From NBLH01 sp050296515 (GTDB lineage Bacteria > Bacteroidota > Bacteroidia > Bacteroidales > NBLH01), in NCBI GenBank assembly GCA_050296515.1, contig JBNKRJ010000118.1:4251-68250 (forward strand): 64,000 nucleotides of DNA, written 5' to 3'. A model generated the notes under the pieces. That model saw only the letters and a program-made list of their open reading frames with translations. It was not told the DNA's origin and searched no databases. Each line of letters begins with the position of its first letter. Position 1 is the stretch's first letter. Position numbers and translations under genes: made by a program. This document shows, piece by piece, positions 52,724 to 61,857 of the stretch.

Positions 52724-53620
52724 ATGAAAAAAAGGATTGTATTAGTTGTATCAGGATTACTAATGATGAGCTATTCAGCTCTTTCGCAAGAAAACAAATG
52801 TGTATCGGGGGATTGCATGAACGGCGAAGGAGTTTATGAGTTTGCGAATGGTGACAAATACGAAGGAGCTTTTAAAGAAGGTAAACCAGAAGGAAAAGGA
52901 ACTTATACTTTTTCTAATGGTATTATCTACGAAGGCGACTTTGAAGGAGGTATCCCTCAAGGAGTTGGTAAATTCACATACTCAGGAGGTGATGTTTACG
53001 AAGGTGATATTAAAGCCGGTAAACGAGACGGAAAAGGTACAATGAAATATGAAGACGGTAAAATTTACGAAGGCGACTGGGTAGATAATGCACGACATGG
53101 TAAAGGCAAATATACTATTGTAGTAAAAGGAAAACCTTATGGTGTGTATGAGGGTGGTTTCAACGATAATAAAATGGAAACTGCTGAAGGTGATAGTGCA
53201 ACTTTTAAATATGCAAATGGAAAAGTTTATGTTGGTGGATACAAAAACAACAGAGCTAACGGAATGGGGCGTGAAACTTACAAAGGGAACACTTATTATG
53301 GCCCATTTGTAAACGGTAAAGAAGAAACAGCTGAAGGTCAGACAGCAATATACATTATGAAGGCTGGGCACAAATACGTTGGAGAATATAAAGCTGGCAA
53401 GAGAGAAGGTAAAGGAACTTTTACATTCTCAACAGGTGATGTTTATGAAGGTGATTTCAAAGATAACAAACAAGAAGGAAAAGGTAAAATTACTTTAGCG
53501 AATGGTGATTCTTATGAAGGAGACTGGGTAGATAATAAATTTAACGGCCAGGGAACTTACACTTTTGCCAATGGAGAAACCAAATCAGGAAACTGGAAAG
53601 ATGGACAGATAGCAGAATAA
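52724..53620 (+). CDS. Secreted MORN-repeat protein
   Basis: 298 residues. A signal peptide (MKKRIVLVVSGLLMMSYSAL) precedes about ten MORN repeats such as YEGDFEGGIPQGVGKFTYSG and YEGDWVDNKFNGQGTYTFAN, which form a long twisted beta-sheet. Two central repeats are irregular, around MKAGHKYVGEYK and ETAEGDSATFKYANG. MORN sheets usually mediate protein or lipid contacts; no enzyme is attached. It has a good promoter and terminator of its own, so it is monocistronic. Function unknown. Confidence 0.9.
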   Translation: MKKRIVLVVSGLLMMSYSALSQENKCVSGDCMNGEGVYEFANGDKYEGAFKEGKPEGKGTYTFSNGIIYEGDFEGGIPQGVGKFTYSGGDVYEGDIKAGKRDGKGTMKYEDGKIYEGDWVDNARHGKGKYTIVVKGKPYGVYEGGFNDNKMETAEGDSATFKYANGKVYVGGYKNNRANGMGRETYKGNTYYGPFVNGKEETAEGQTAIYIMKAGHKYVGEYKAGKREGKGTFTFSTGDVYEGDFKDNKQEGKGKITLANGDSYEGDWVDNKFNGQGTYTFANGETKSGNWKDGQIAE

Positions 53621-53640
53621 AATCTGAATATCAAATAACT

Positions 53641-53668
53641 AAAAGCCGACTTGTGTCGGCTTTTTTTT
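53641..53668 (+). terminator. Rho-independent terminator of the MORN gene
   Basis: AAAAGCCGAC (53641-53650) and GTCGGCTTTT (53655-53664) form a perfect 10-bp stem with loop TTGT and a following T-run. It serves the plus-strand gene and also lies at the end of the convergent hydrolase gene, so it can act in both directions. Confidence 0.9.
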
Positions 53669-54707
53669 ATATCCAGACAAACTCATCTCCCACTTGTGGA
53701 ACAATAAACTTAGAACTCAATCCAATTTTTTGAGCTGATTCATTTGCCCAGTTTTCTAGTTCTTGTTCATTCAAAATTTCATTTTCATTAAACTGCTCAT
53801 CTTGCTTTCCACTATAATGAACAAGATTAATATTCTTAGGCTTGATCATTTTTGCAAAATCAAAAATGGTGTAAGGTATTGTATTTTGAACCAACTGTTC
53901 TATAATAAAATCATTGAAATAGTTATGAATTTCTTGCTTAAAATTAATTGGTGTATTGGGTCTGCATAACCAGTTTAAGTTATTTCCTTTTTCATTGTAC
54001 CAGTCTGTAAAAATTACTGAAGCAGGCTTATCAAAATATTCAAACTTTGCAATAGACCAATGATTGGTCGCAGGATAAGGAAAACGATTATTGGAATCCA
54101 CATAAACCACCTCACAATCAATTAATTCTTCGTAATCTTTTTCTCTTAAAAGTGGGCACAAAACATCTCCTGTAAATAATGTTTTAGAGAAGCTTTTACC
54201 ATTTGGATACTTAAAAAGAAGCATGCCTGCTCCAGGTGCACTCTCCCCATGAAAAACAGGATAGAAAGTAACTGAAAGGTTTGGAAACTCTTTTATTTCT
54301 AATTCACTGGCAGGCAATAGTTCATGAAAATTAACTATTTTTTCTAATTGAGGAAACGATTGCAATACCCTCTCCCAACACATTTTACTTGCATAAATCG
54401 GGTATTTTGTTTTGGTAAAACGATAATGGCTTTGCACAAGCCAATCAACAGACAAAGTGTGATCGATATGTGGATGAGTTAATAAAATAGCATCTGGAAT
54501 TCGATTTTGCTGTTGTATTAAAAAAGGTACCAAGCCATGCCCAGCGTCAATAAGAACCTCTTTTTCAACAACATTCCCTTTTTTCTTCAGAATAGAATAA
54601 GAAGCATTTGCTAAATCTTGCGGATTGCTCTTATCATAGAAAGGATGCTCCTGACCAAGTGGTATTGGCCAGGCATTTCCTCTTCCATTGGTTCGTATGG
54701 TTAACAT
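53667..54707 (-). CDS. MBL-fold metallo-hydrolase
   Basis: 346 residues. LLTHPHIDHTL is the zinc-binding HxHxDH motif. VFHGESAPGAGMLLF and TKTLFTGDVLCP give the further histidine and aspartate ligands of the metallo-beta-lactamase fold. A C-terminal 100-residue extension has an NLVHYSGKQDEQFNENEIL segment, with another histidine placed as in lactonase- or phosphodiesterase-type members. The substrate is not predictable. It shares its bidirectional terminator with the MORN gene. Confidence 0.85.
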   Translation of the reverse strand: MLTIRTNGRGNAWPIPLGQEHPFYDKSNPQDLANASYSILKKKGNVVEKEVLIDAGHGLVPFLIQQQNRIPDAILLTHPHIDHTLSVDWLVQSHYRFTKTKYPIYASKMCWERVLQSFPQLEKIVNFHELLPASELEIKEFPNLSVTFYPVFHGESAPGAGMLLFKYPNGKSFSKTLFTGDVLCPLLREKDYEELIDCEVVYVDSNNRFPYPATNHWSIAKFEYFDKPASVIFTDWYNEKGNNLNWLCRPNTPINFKQEIHNYFNDFIIEQLVQNTIPYTIFDFAKMIKPKNINLVHYSGKQDEQFNENEILNEQELENWANESAQKIGLSSKFIVPQVGDEFVWI

Positions 54708-54759
54708 TCTTTAGAAGTCAAAATATAGTAGTTCGAATTTAGTAGTTAGTAGGGCATAA

Positions 54760-55125
54760 TTACAATTTGTTGTTTTCCAGAGATTTCATATACCCATTAA
54801 GCATTTTCCCAACCTCATCAGCTTTTTCTTGCAATAAGGCTGTTTGCGCGTAACTTAAATCTTTAGATAAAATCAGAAAATATGTTACTTCGCTCAAAGA
54901 AGCAATTGCGATGTTATAAAACCTAAGTTTATCCCTTGTTCCTTTTCGAGCAAAACCTTCAGCTATATTTGCAGGAACAGAAACTGCTGCTCTTCTAATC
55001 TGTGAAGTTATACCATAAACTTCCTCTTTAGGAAACTGTTTTGTGATTTTATATATCTCAAGAACCAAATTATGTGACTTTTGCCAAACAGCAATATCTC
55101 TGAAACTTTTTGATTTTCCAGCCAT
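54760..55125 (-). CDS. Four-helix-bundle protein (23S rRNA intervening-sequence protein family)
   Basis: 121 residues. The opening FRDIAVWQKSHNLVLEIYKI, then YGITSQIRRAAVSVPANIAE and GFARKGTRDKLRFYNIAIAS are the signature of the S23/IVP family. In some bacteria these are encoded inside rRNA intervening sequences, but they also occur as stand-alone genes, as here. The protein is a pentameric helical bundle of unknown function. Flanking DNA carries degenerate AGTAGT repeats. Confidence 0.92.
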   Translation of the reverse strand: MAGKSKSFRDIAVWQKSHNLVLEIYKITKQFPKEEVYGITSQIRRAAVSVPANIAEGFARKGTRDKLRFYNIAIASLSEVTYFLILSKDLSYAQTALLQEKADEVGKMLNGYMKSLENNKL

Positions 55126-55166
55126 AAGAAATATTCTACTAACTACTAAATCCCAGATACTGCCGA

Positions 55167-57326
55167 CTACCTAATAAGCGTCATTTCCTCAATTAAATGT
55201 TTTGCTCCCGCAAATTTGTCAATAATAAACAAGGCGTAGCGAATATCAAGCGTGATGTTCCTGCATTGGTCAGGATCGTACATAATGTCACTCATGGTTC
55301 CTTCCCAGTTTCTATCAAAGTTAACCCCAATTAACTGGCCCTCTCCATTTAAAACAGGGCTACCTGAATTTCCTCCAGTAGTATGATTAGAACCAGTAAA
55401 ACAAACCCTCATCTCGCCATTTTCACCATACTCGCCATAATCTTTGCTTTTATAAAGTTCTTTTAGTTTTCCAGGTACCTTATAATCGTAAATATCTGGA
55501 TTATCTTTCTCCATAATACCCTTTAAAGTAGTATAATACAAATATTTAATGCCATCATAAGGGAAATAATCATCTACTTTCCCATAAGTTACCCTGAGGG
55601 TAAAATTCGCATCTGGATACAATACTTTGTCTTTTTCAAATTGCATAATAGCCTGCATCCATAATCTGTTTAATCTGACCATTTTTAAATCCGCTTCTTC
55701 TAGTGCTGGCAAAAGCTTACTGACGTACATATTAATAAAGTCACTGGTCAACTTAAACAAAGGATCTTTTTCCAGCTTTTTGTTTGAGGCGATTTTATAA
55801 TTATCCAAAAACAATTTAATCTTCGTTTTATCTGTAAACATTGTCTTTTTGTAAACATAGTCAACATAAGCATCAACATTGCCCTTAAATTTCGAATCAA
55901 TAATCTTTAGTTCTTCAGGAAAAAAGCCTTTATCCATATTTTTATAGTAAAGACTAACCATTTTTGCAAACATTTCTTTGTCAAGTGGCAAATAATAATC
56001 TTTAAAGAAACCATCCAACGATTTTTTTAGCCTGTCTGTATAATCAGTAACATCCTCTTTTTTAGTTGTTTCCGTAAACTCAACTAACTTCCTGTATCCA
56101 TTAGCTAAACGAAACATATCAAGACGATAAATGGCCTCGAAGAAATACTCATAAGCTAATTGATTTGGAGACAATTTCTCGTAAATTACTTTATATTCGT
56201 CAAGTAATTTTCCATACTTTTCCTTTCTTTCAGTATTATCATTTATCCATTCGGTAATATTTTTTTCAAATTCCTGCTTTTTTTCAATCGCATTAAGTCG
56301 CTTTAAACCACGGTTTTCACCAATCCATTTTTTCCAATAATTACTAACGCCGGCATACTTGTCTGCATACTGAATACGAACGCCTGCATCAGCATTCATG
56401 TATTTCGACATAATATCAATTTTGGCCTGCCTGATGTTAATCCTATTTGGATTCTGAACTTCCATTAGCATTTTAACTGCGTAGGATGGCAAATATTCTT
56501 CGGTACTTCCCGGATATCCAAAAACCATAGTAAAATCACCTTTTTTCACCCCTTTTAATGAAATCGGGAAATGAACTTTTGGGTGATAAGGGACATTATC
56601 AGTAGAATACTCAGATGGTTCATTGTTTTTATCAGCATAAATCCTAAAAATAGAAAAGTCACCTGTATGACGTGGCCACACCCAGTTATCTGTATCACCA
56701 CCAAATTTACCAATGCTTGACGGAGGAGCTCCGACCAATCGAACATCTCTATAAACTTTGTATACAAATAGAAAATACTGGTTACCATAGAACATTGGAG
56801 TTGCCCTGGTTTCATATTTCCCATTTTCAGAAGCTTTTAATTCAATTAATTGAATTTGTTTTTGAATGGCTTCCTGGCGCTCAGATTCGCTCATATTCTT
56901 GTTAACATTCGATAATATTTGCTCTGTAATATCTTCCATGCGCTCTAAAAACTTAGCAGTTAAGCCAGGGTTTGAGAGCTCTTCATTCTTACTCATTGCC
57001 CAAAAACCGTCTGTCAAATAATCATGTTCAAGTGAACTGTGACTTTGAATAGCACTAAATCCACAATGATGATTGGTAATTATAAGTCCCTGATCTGAAA
57101 TCAGTTCGCCAGTACAACCACGGCCAAAAATAATAACAGCATCTTTCATGCTGGCTTTATTAATACTATAAATATCCTCGGCTGTCAGTTTAAAACCTTT
57201 GGCCTGCATATCTTTAATATTATACTTTTTCAGCAACAAAGGAATCCACATTCCCTCATCTGCCTTTATCAAAGAACTTGCAGTAATTAATGCAATCAAT
57301 GCCAGTCCTATCATTCTTTTTATCAT
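55167..57326 (-). CDS. S46-family dipeptidyl-peptidase (DPP7/DPP11 type)
   Basis: About 719 residues from Met at 57326 (MIKRMIGLALIAL, a signal peptide ending near SLIKA); the frame opens nine residues earlier. The chymotrypsin-like protease domain is split by a helical domain. The active-site region TNHHCGFSAIQSHSS is near the N-terminus, and the nucleophile lies in GGNSGSPVLNGEGQLIGV near the C-terminus. S46 enzymes remove dipeptides in the periplasm during amino-acid-based nutrition. It abuts the Maf gene with no spacer. Confidence 0.95.
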   Translation of the reverse strand: MIKRMIGLALIALITASSLIKADEGMWIPLLLKKYNIKDMQAKGFKLTAEDIYSINKASMKDAVIIFGRGCTGELISDQGLIITNHHCGFSAIQSHSSLEHDYLTDGFWAMSKNEELSNPGLTAKFLERMEDITEQILSNVNKNMSESERQEAIQKQIQLIELKASENGKYETRATPMFYGNQYFLFVYKVYRDVRLVGAPPSSIGKFGGDTDNWVWPRHTGDFSIFRIYADKNNEPSEYSTDNVPYHPKVHFPISLKGVKKGDFTMVFGYPGSTEEYLPSYAVKMLMEVQNPNRINIRQAKIDIMSKYMNADAGVRIQYADKYAGVSNYWKKWIGENRGLKRLNAIEKKQEFEKNITEWINDNTERKEKYGKLLDEYKVIYEKLSPNQLAYEYFFEAIYRLDMFRLANGYRKLVEFTETTKKEDVTDYTDRLKKSLDGFFKDYYLPLDKEMFAKMVSLYYKNMDKGFFPEELKIIDSKFKGNVDAYVDYVYKKTMFTDKTKIKLFLDNYKIASNKKLEKDPLFKLTSDFINMYVSKLLPALEEADLKMVRLNRLWMQAIMQFEKDKVLYPDANFTLRVTYGKVDDYFPYDGIKYLYYTTLKGIMEKDNPDIYDYKVPGKLKELYKSKDYGEYGENGEMRVCFTGSNHTTGGNSGSPVLNGEGQLIGVNFDRNWEGTMSDIMYDPDQCRNITLDIRYALFIIDKFAGAKHLIEEMTLIR

Positions 57327-57353
57327 AATGGTACAGTTTAAGTAATATTTCAA

Positions 57354-57938
57354 TTAAAATGTTTTCAATTTACTGTAAACCTGTTGAATAGGTAGTCCCA
57401 TAACATTAAAATAAGAGCCTTCCAAGCGAGTAATTCCTATGTATCCAATCCATTCTTGAATACCATATGCCCCGGCTTTATCATAAGGTTTATAATTTTC
57501 GATGTAATAATCAACCTCCTCTGGCGATAAATCCGCAAAATACACCACTGATTCTGAACTAAAGCTTATTTGTTTTGTTATGGATTTAATGCACACGCCC
57601 GTTATTACTTTGTGCTTTTTGCCCGATAACGAAAAAAGCATTTCCTCTGCTTCTTTTTTGTCAGCAGGTTTGTTCAGGATAGCTTCATCAGTGCAAACAA
57701 TGGTGTCCGCTGTAATCAAAACAGTTCCGTTGTTAATAATATCACTATAATTATTGGCCTTTTTCTTTGCAAGAAATTCTGCAACTTCTTCAAAAGGCAT
57801 TTCAGGATCAAAGTTTTCGTCGATATCTTTTTTTACAACAATTTTAAAGTCTATTCCTATTCCATTAAGTAATTCCTGTCGTCGAGGTGATTGTGATGCC
57901 AGTATTATTTTTTTGTCTTTGAGGTTTTTAAGAATCAT
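57354..57938 (-). CDS. maf: Maf-family nucleotide pyrophosphatase
   Basis: 194 residues. The N-terminus ILASQSPRRQELL is the Maf signature, followed by LITADTIVCTDEAILNKP, the catalytic DT motif, and ITRLEGSYFNVMGLPI. It hydrolyses non-canonical or excess nucleoside triphosphates and may act in division arrest. It is three bases downstream of the prenyltransferase and directly upstream of the S46 peptidase. Confidence 0.93.
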   Translation of the reverse strand: MILKNLKDKKIILASQSPRRQELLNGIGIDFKIVVKKDIDENFDPEMPFEEVAEFLAKKKANNYSDIINNGTVLITADTIVCTDEAILNKPADKKEAEEMLFSLSGKKHKVITGVCIKSITKQISFSSESVVYFADLSPEEVDYYIENYKPYDKAGAYGIQEWIGYIGITRLEGSYFNVMGLPIQQVYSKLKTF

Positions 57939-57941
57939 TTT

Positions 57942-58919
57942 TTAAAATGTGTATAAAAATATGTACCCGGCAACCAATGAATAAAGAACACCAAAAAGCA
58001 TAATGAATTTCATTAAAAGCGAGGCAATTGAATAATCTCTTTTATTTTTTGCGATTATCACTTTGATTATTAGAAAAATAAAAGGTAATAGTTGAGCAAT
58101 TATAAGATACCAAAGAGTTAATTTAGAACTCATCAAATAATTAATAAAAATATAAACAAGAGCTGCAATTGTTATTGAAATCAAAGCAATGATGATTATT
58201 TTGGTATATGTAACTCCTAAAACTATCGGCAACGATTTTCGACCATATGCATTGTCTCCTTCAAAATCTTCTGCATCCTTGATAATTTCCCTAATTAAGG
58301 TAGTAAAAAATGCGAAAAAAGAAAATGCGATTACCCAGTTAAAAATTGAATTAAAAGTTTGATCGTACTTAATCAAAATATCAGAATAGGCCCTGTTTAA
58401 AACTGGTATTTCAAAAAGAATGACCATTAATGGAACCATTGCTGTAAGAAGTGCCACAATCAAATTCCCAATCAAGAACTGTCTTTTATAAGTAGTTGAG
58501 TAATACCACAATATACCTGCCGCTAAAACAAAAATAAACCCAAATTTAGGGTGCCCTACCTTCCATGAAGCATAAAAACCACCAATCACACCAATAGCAT
58601 TAAAAAAAATATGAATGGCCATGGCCGATCTTCTGGATATGGATTTCCCAACGACAACAGTTTCAGGTCTGTTCAAACTATCAGTTTTAGTGTCAAAATA
58701 GTCGTTTATAACATAACCAGCAGCTGTTAAACAAACTGTTGCAAGTACTAAAATAAAGAAATCTAATTCGCTCATTTGCAGAACAAAATTAAATTCACCA
58801 TCAGAACTTTTATTATAGAAACCTAAAATTGCATCGATAATGGCAAATCTCATTAAATATTGTGTACCTGCTACTATCAGAAGGTTCGGCAATCGTATTA
58901 GTTTAAAAAATGAAATCAT
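57942..58919 (-). CDS. UbiA-family prenyltransferase (geranylgeranylglycerol-phosphate type)
   Basis: About 325 residues from Met at 58919 (MISFFKLIRLPNLLIVAG). The frame opens at 58958, but those extra codons lie in an intergenic repeat. There are eight or nine transmembrane helices. The first Asp-rich motif is in NDYFDTKTDSLNRP and the second in DAEDFEGDNAYGRKSLPIVL, both typical of UbiA enzymes that transfer a prenyl chain. Bacteroidota members in this gene context are usually named geranylgeranylglycerol-phosphate geranylgeranyltransferase; the actual acceptor is not proven. Confidence 0.88.
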   Translation of the reverse strand: MISFFKLIRLPNLLIVAGTQYLMRFAIIDAILGFYNKSSDGEFNFVLQMSELDFFILVLATVCLTAAGYVINDYFDTKTDSLNRPETVVVGKSISRRSAMAIHIFFNAIGVIGGFYASWKVGHPKFGFIFVLAAGILWYYSTTYKRQFLIGNLIVALLTAMVPLMVILFEIPVLNRAYSDILIKYDQTFNSIFNWVIAFSFFAFFTTLIREIIKDAEDFEGDNAYGRKSLPIVLGVTYTKIIIIALISITIAALVYIFINYLMSSKLTLWYLIIAQLLPFIFLIIKVIIAKNKRDYSIASLLMKFIMLFGVLYSLVAGYIFLYTF

Positions 58920-58924
58920 AAAAT

Positions 58925-58985
58925 TTTTGAATTGTTTCTGGTAGCTGGTAGCTGGCAACTGGTCATTTCAAGCAACCAGTCTCCA
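58925..58985. repeat. Degenerate CTGGTAGCTGG intergenic repeat
   Basis: TTTCTGGTAGCTGGTAGCTG and its degenerate reverse counterpart AACCAGTCTCCAGGAACC fill the gap upstream of the prenyltransferase. It is the same kind of repeat as at 17895 and 28212. Confidence 0.45.
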
Positions 58986-59040
58986 GGAACCATAAACTTC
59001 TAAATTATAATTATTGAGTTCAAATTTACGTACAATCAAA

Positions 59041-59553
59041 TTAAAAATTGAACCATCTTCCTTGTGCCCTGAGCACTTGTTCTATAATATCCCGAACACA
59101 TCCATCGCCACCTTTTTTATCAGAAATATAAACCGAGATGGACTTTATTTCTTCGGCAGCATCAGCAGGGCAACATGGAACACCAACAGTTTTCATTACT
59201 TCGTAATCAGGAATATCGTCCCCCATATACATTACCTCTTCAGGTTTTAAATTGTATTTATAAATAAAATCCTCAAAATCCTCAAATTTATTCCTTGATT
59301 TTATGTACACATCAGTTATTCCCAGTGCATTAAATCGGGTTTTTACCGATTCGGAATATCCTCCGGTAATAATTCCGGCCAAAAGCGATTGTTTTTTCAC
59401 TGCATACTGCAAAGCAAAGCCATCTTTTGTGTTCATCGAGCGCAACATATCACCATTCGGATGCAAAAATACATTCTGTGAAAACACTCCGTCTACATCA
59501 AAAACCAGAGCCTTTATACTTTTTAACCTCTCTTTAAAATTATCTAATACCAT
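59041..59553 (-). CDS. kdsC: HAD-superfamily phosphatase, KdsC-like
   Basis: 170 residues. HAD motif I FDVDGVFS (DxD), LLAGIITGGYSES as motif II, and MYMGDDIPDYEVM as motif IV match the cap-less C0-type HAD phosphatases including KDO-8-phosphate phosphatase. KDO is needed for the lipopolysaccharide core. A related 3-deoxy-nonulosonate 9-phosphatase is the alternative. It lies in the run DUF2520-KdsC-UbiA-Maf. Confidence 0.85.
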   Translation of the reverse strand: MVLDNFKERLKSIKALVFDVDGVFSQNVFLHPNGDMLRSMNTKDGFALQYAVKKQSLLAGIITGGYSESVKTRFNALGITDVYIKSRNKFEDFEDFIYKYNLKPEEVMYMGDDIPDYEVMKTVGVPCCPADAAEEIKSISVYISDKKGGDGCVRDIIEQVLRAQGRWFNF

Positions 59554-59571
59554 TTTAAACCAGTATTTATG

Positions 59572-59660
59572 AGTACTTACAAATATTTATTAGTATTTAC
59601 GAGTTTTAAATTAACATTAACTCTAAGTACTTATAAATATTTTAGGCACTTACAAGTATT
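59572..59660. repeat. Short AT-rich direct repeats
   Basis: AGTACTTACAAATATTT (59572-59588) recurs as AGTACTTATAAATATTT (59626-59642), with degenerate copies such as AGTATTTACGAG between and after. It fills the gap between the kdsC-like and DUF2520 genes. Confidence 0.5.
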
Positions 59661-59675
59661 CTTTTCAAAAACTAA

Positions 59676-60437
59676 CTATTTGTTAAACAACCAGATACTT
59701 TCACTTATTGTTCGATAAATCTTTTGAATTTCAGGATATGAAGATAACAATTCTAAGTGTTTTTCAAGACTTTCGGTGTCATTTCTCAGAGCAGGTCCGG
59801 TTTGGGCCAGTTTTGGTTCCATGGTAGTTGCTTTAATTGCTGTTTCTTTAATTAATGGATGCAAAATCTCAAAATCAATTTCTTCCTGGCCAATGAGTTC
59901 TTTGGCTAAAGCATACATATGATTAACAAAGTTACAAGCAAAAACTGCAGATAAATGTAGTTGTTTTCTTTTAACGGAGTCAATTTGCCATACACTTTCT
60001 GAAATTTTACTGGCCAATTCAGTTAAAGTCTGATTAAATTCCGAGTTATTGGCTTCAATACAAAGTGGGACTTCTTTAAAATTTACTTCTCTTGATTTTG
60101 AAAATGTTTGCAAAGGATAAAATACTCCATAGTTTTTAGCTCCGTTGAACACTGATAATGGAACGCTGCCTGCTGTATGAACGACATTTTTACTTTTAAT
60201 ATCCAGGTTTAATGCCAAATCAGCTATTGCATTATCACTCACTGCAAAAATATATAAATCAGCCTCATTATCAATCAATTCAACATTTGTTGTATAGTTA
60301 ACATTTAACTCTTTTGCCAGAGTTTTGGCTGAAACTTCAGTCTTGCTGTAAATTAGCTTTATACTATTTCCAGCCTTTAGTAAAGCTTTGGATAAATGGG
60401 TGGCAACATTGCCTGCACCAATGATTACTATTTCCAT
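59676..60437 (-). CDS. Rossmann-like / DUF2520 oxidoreductase
   Basis: 253 residues. The dinucleotide-binding start is IVIIGAGNVATHLSKALLKA (GxGxxA), followed by a nicotinamide-side domain (VVHTAGSVPLSVFNG) and an all-helical C-terminal domain with LHLSAVFACNFVNHMYALAK, as in DUF2520 proteins related to ketopantoate or pyrroline-carboxylate reductases. It binds NAD(P)H; the substrate is not known. It is first in the run leading to KdsC, UbiA and Maf. Confidence 0.88.
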   Translation of the reverse strand: MEIVIIGAGNVATHLSKALLKAGNSIKLIYSKTEVSAKTLAKELNVNYTTNVELIDNEADLYIFAVSDNAIADLALNLDIKSKNVVHTAGSVPLSVFNGAKNYGVFYPLQTFSKSREVNFKEVPLCIEANNSEFNQTLTELASKISESVWQIDSVKRKQLHLSAVFACNFVNHMYALAKELIGQEEIDFEILHPLIKETAIKATTMEPKLAQTGPALRNDTESLEKHLELLSSYPEIQKIYRTISESIWLFNK

Positions 60438-60554
60438 CTTTTTGAAATTAGAAATTAGAAACTAGAAATTAGTGAATCCATACTAAGTTTCGGGTTCAAA
60501 TTTCAGGGTTCTTTAACTATGACAAATCTTTTTAAAATTTTTAACGAAAAAAAT

Positions 60555-60562
60555 TAATTTTG
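60555..60562 (+). promoter_or_regulatory. -7 promoter element of the C1 peptidase gene
   Basis: TAATTTTG fits TAnnTTTG, 30 bases before ATG 60593. Confidence 0.45.
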
Positions 60563-60592
60563 CTCAATATTAAATCTTTTAATTAAATACAT

Positions 60593-61786
60593 ATGAAGAA
60601 ATATAGAAATTTTTATTGGATTTTATTAGCCACGTTCTTTTTAGGTAACTTAAATTTAACCAAAGCGCAAGAGGGGTACAAATTCACTGATGTAAAACGA
60701 ATTGATGTTACTTCTGTAAAAGATCAACACCGCTCAGGTACTTGTTGGAGTTTTTCTGGTCTGGCTTTTCTTGAAGCTGAAATGATTCGTATGGGAAAAA
60801 AAGATGTTCCTTATCTTTCACCTATGTTTGTTGTTAGAAATTGCTACTACAACAAAGCCATCAAATACGTTCGTATGCATGGTAATTTGAATTTTGGCGG
60901 AGGTGGTGCCTTCCATGATGTTATGTATACCTTAAAAAATTATGGGCTTGTACCGAATCAGTATTGCACTGGTTTAAATTATGGTGAAAGCAACCATGTG
61001 CATGGTGAAATGGATGAAGTTCTGAAAGATTATTGCGATGGTGTGATTAAAAATCAAAACAAAAAACTATCTACTGCATGGCAAGCTGGTTTTAAAGGCA
61101 TATTAGATGCTTATCTTGGTGCTTATCCAGAAAAATTTACTTACAATGGAAAAGAATACACACCAAAGTCTTACGCAGCAGAAACCGGGTTAAATGCAGA
61201 TGACTATGTTGCTATTAGTTCATTCACACATCACCCTTATTATCAGCCATTTATTATTGAAATTCCAGATAACTGGTTGTGGGGAAATGTATACAATGTG
61301 AAGCTTGATGAATTAGCAAAGATTATCGATTTTTCATTAGAGCAAGGTTATACTGTTGCCTGGGCTACTGATGTTAGTGAAAAAGGTTTTTCATACAGAG
61401 ATGGTGTAGCAATTGTTCCTGGTAAAGACATTGCTGAAATGAGTGATTCTGAACGTTCAAAATGGGAAAAAATGACCAGAAAAGAACAAGAAGCTTTGCT
61501 GTATTCTTTTGACAAACCAGTTGATGAAAAGAAAATCACTCCTGAAATGCGTCAGGAAGCTTTTGATAATTACCAGACTACTGATGATCATGGAATGTTG
61601 ATTATGGGAACTGCAAAAGACCAGACTGGCAAAAAATACTACATTGTTAAAAATTCATGGGCGGAAAGCAATAAGTACAATGGCTATTTATATGCATCTG
61701 AGGCATTTGTTTTATACAAAACCACCAATATTATGGTGCACAAAAATGCTATTCCTAAAGATATTAGAAAGAAATTAGGACTTTAA
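60593..61786 (+). CDS. Secreted C1-family cysteine aminopeptidase (bleomycin hydrolase/PepC type)
   Basis: 397 residues. A signal peptide ends at KAQ (residue 26). The papain-like catalytic residues are Cys51 (QHRSGTCWSFSG), His333 (TTDDHGMLIMG) and Asn354 (VKNSWAE). An insertion between them, rich in aromatics, matches the bleomycin-hydrolase group, whose C-terminus partly fills the active site. The usual PepC C-terminus is replaced here by AIPKDIRKKLGL. It is probably a periplasmic aminopeptidase acting on peptides, alongside the S46 enzyme. Confidence 0.92.
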   Translation: MKKYRNFYWILLATFFLGNLNLTKAQEGYKFTDVKRIDVTSVKDQHRSGTCWSFSGLAFLEAEMIRMGKKDVPYLSPMFVVRNCYYNKAIKYVRMHGNLNFGGGGAFHDVMYTLKNYGLVPNQYCTGLNYGESNHVHGEMDEVLKDYCDGVIKNQNKKLSTAWQAGFKGILDAYLGAYPEKFTYNGKEYTPKSYAAETGLNADDYVAISSFTHHPYYQPFIIEIPDNWLWGNVYNVKLDELAKIIDFSLEQGYTVAWATDVSEKGFSYRDGVAIVPGKDIAEMSDSERSKWEKMTRKEQEALLYSFDKPVDEKKITPEMRQEAFDNYQTTDDHGMLIMGTAKDQTGKKYYIVKNSWAESNKYNGYLYASEAFVLYKTTNIMVHKNAIPKDIRKKLGL

Positions 61787-61791
61787 AATCT

Positions 61792-61851
61792 ACCACGGAT
61801 TGCACAGATTTACACAGAAAGAATCTGTGTAAATCTGTGCTATTTTGTGGT
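61792..61851. terminator. Palindrome between convergent genes, ACCACA family copy 3, probable bidirectional terminator
   Basis: GCACAGATTTACACAGA (61802-61818) pairs perfectly over 17 bp with TCTGTGTAAATCTGTGC (61824-61840). Outer ACCAC (61792-61796) pairs with GTGGT (61847-61851). It lies between the convergent peptidase and M56 genes. Confidence 0.7.
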
Positions 61852-61857
61852 GAATTT

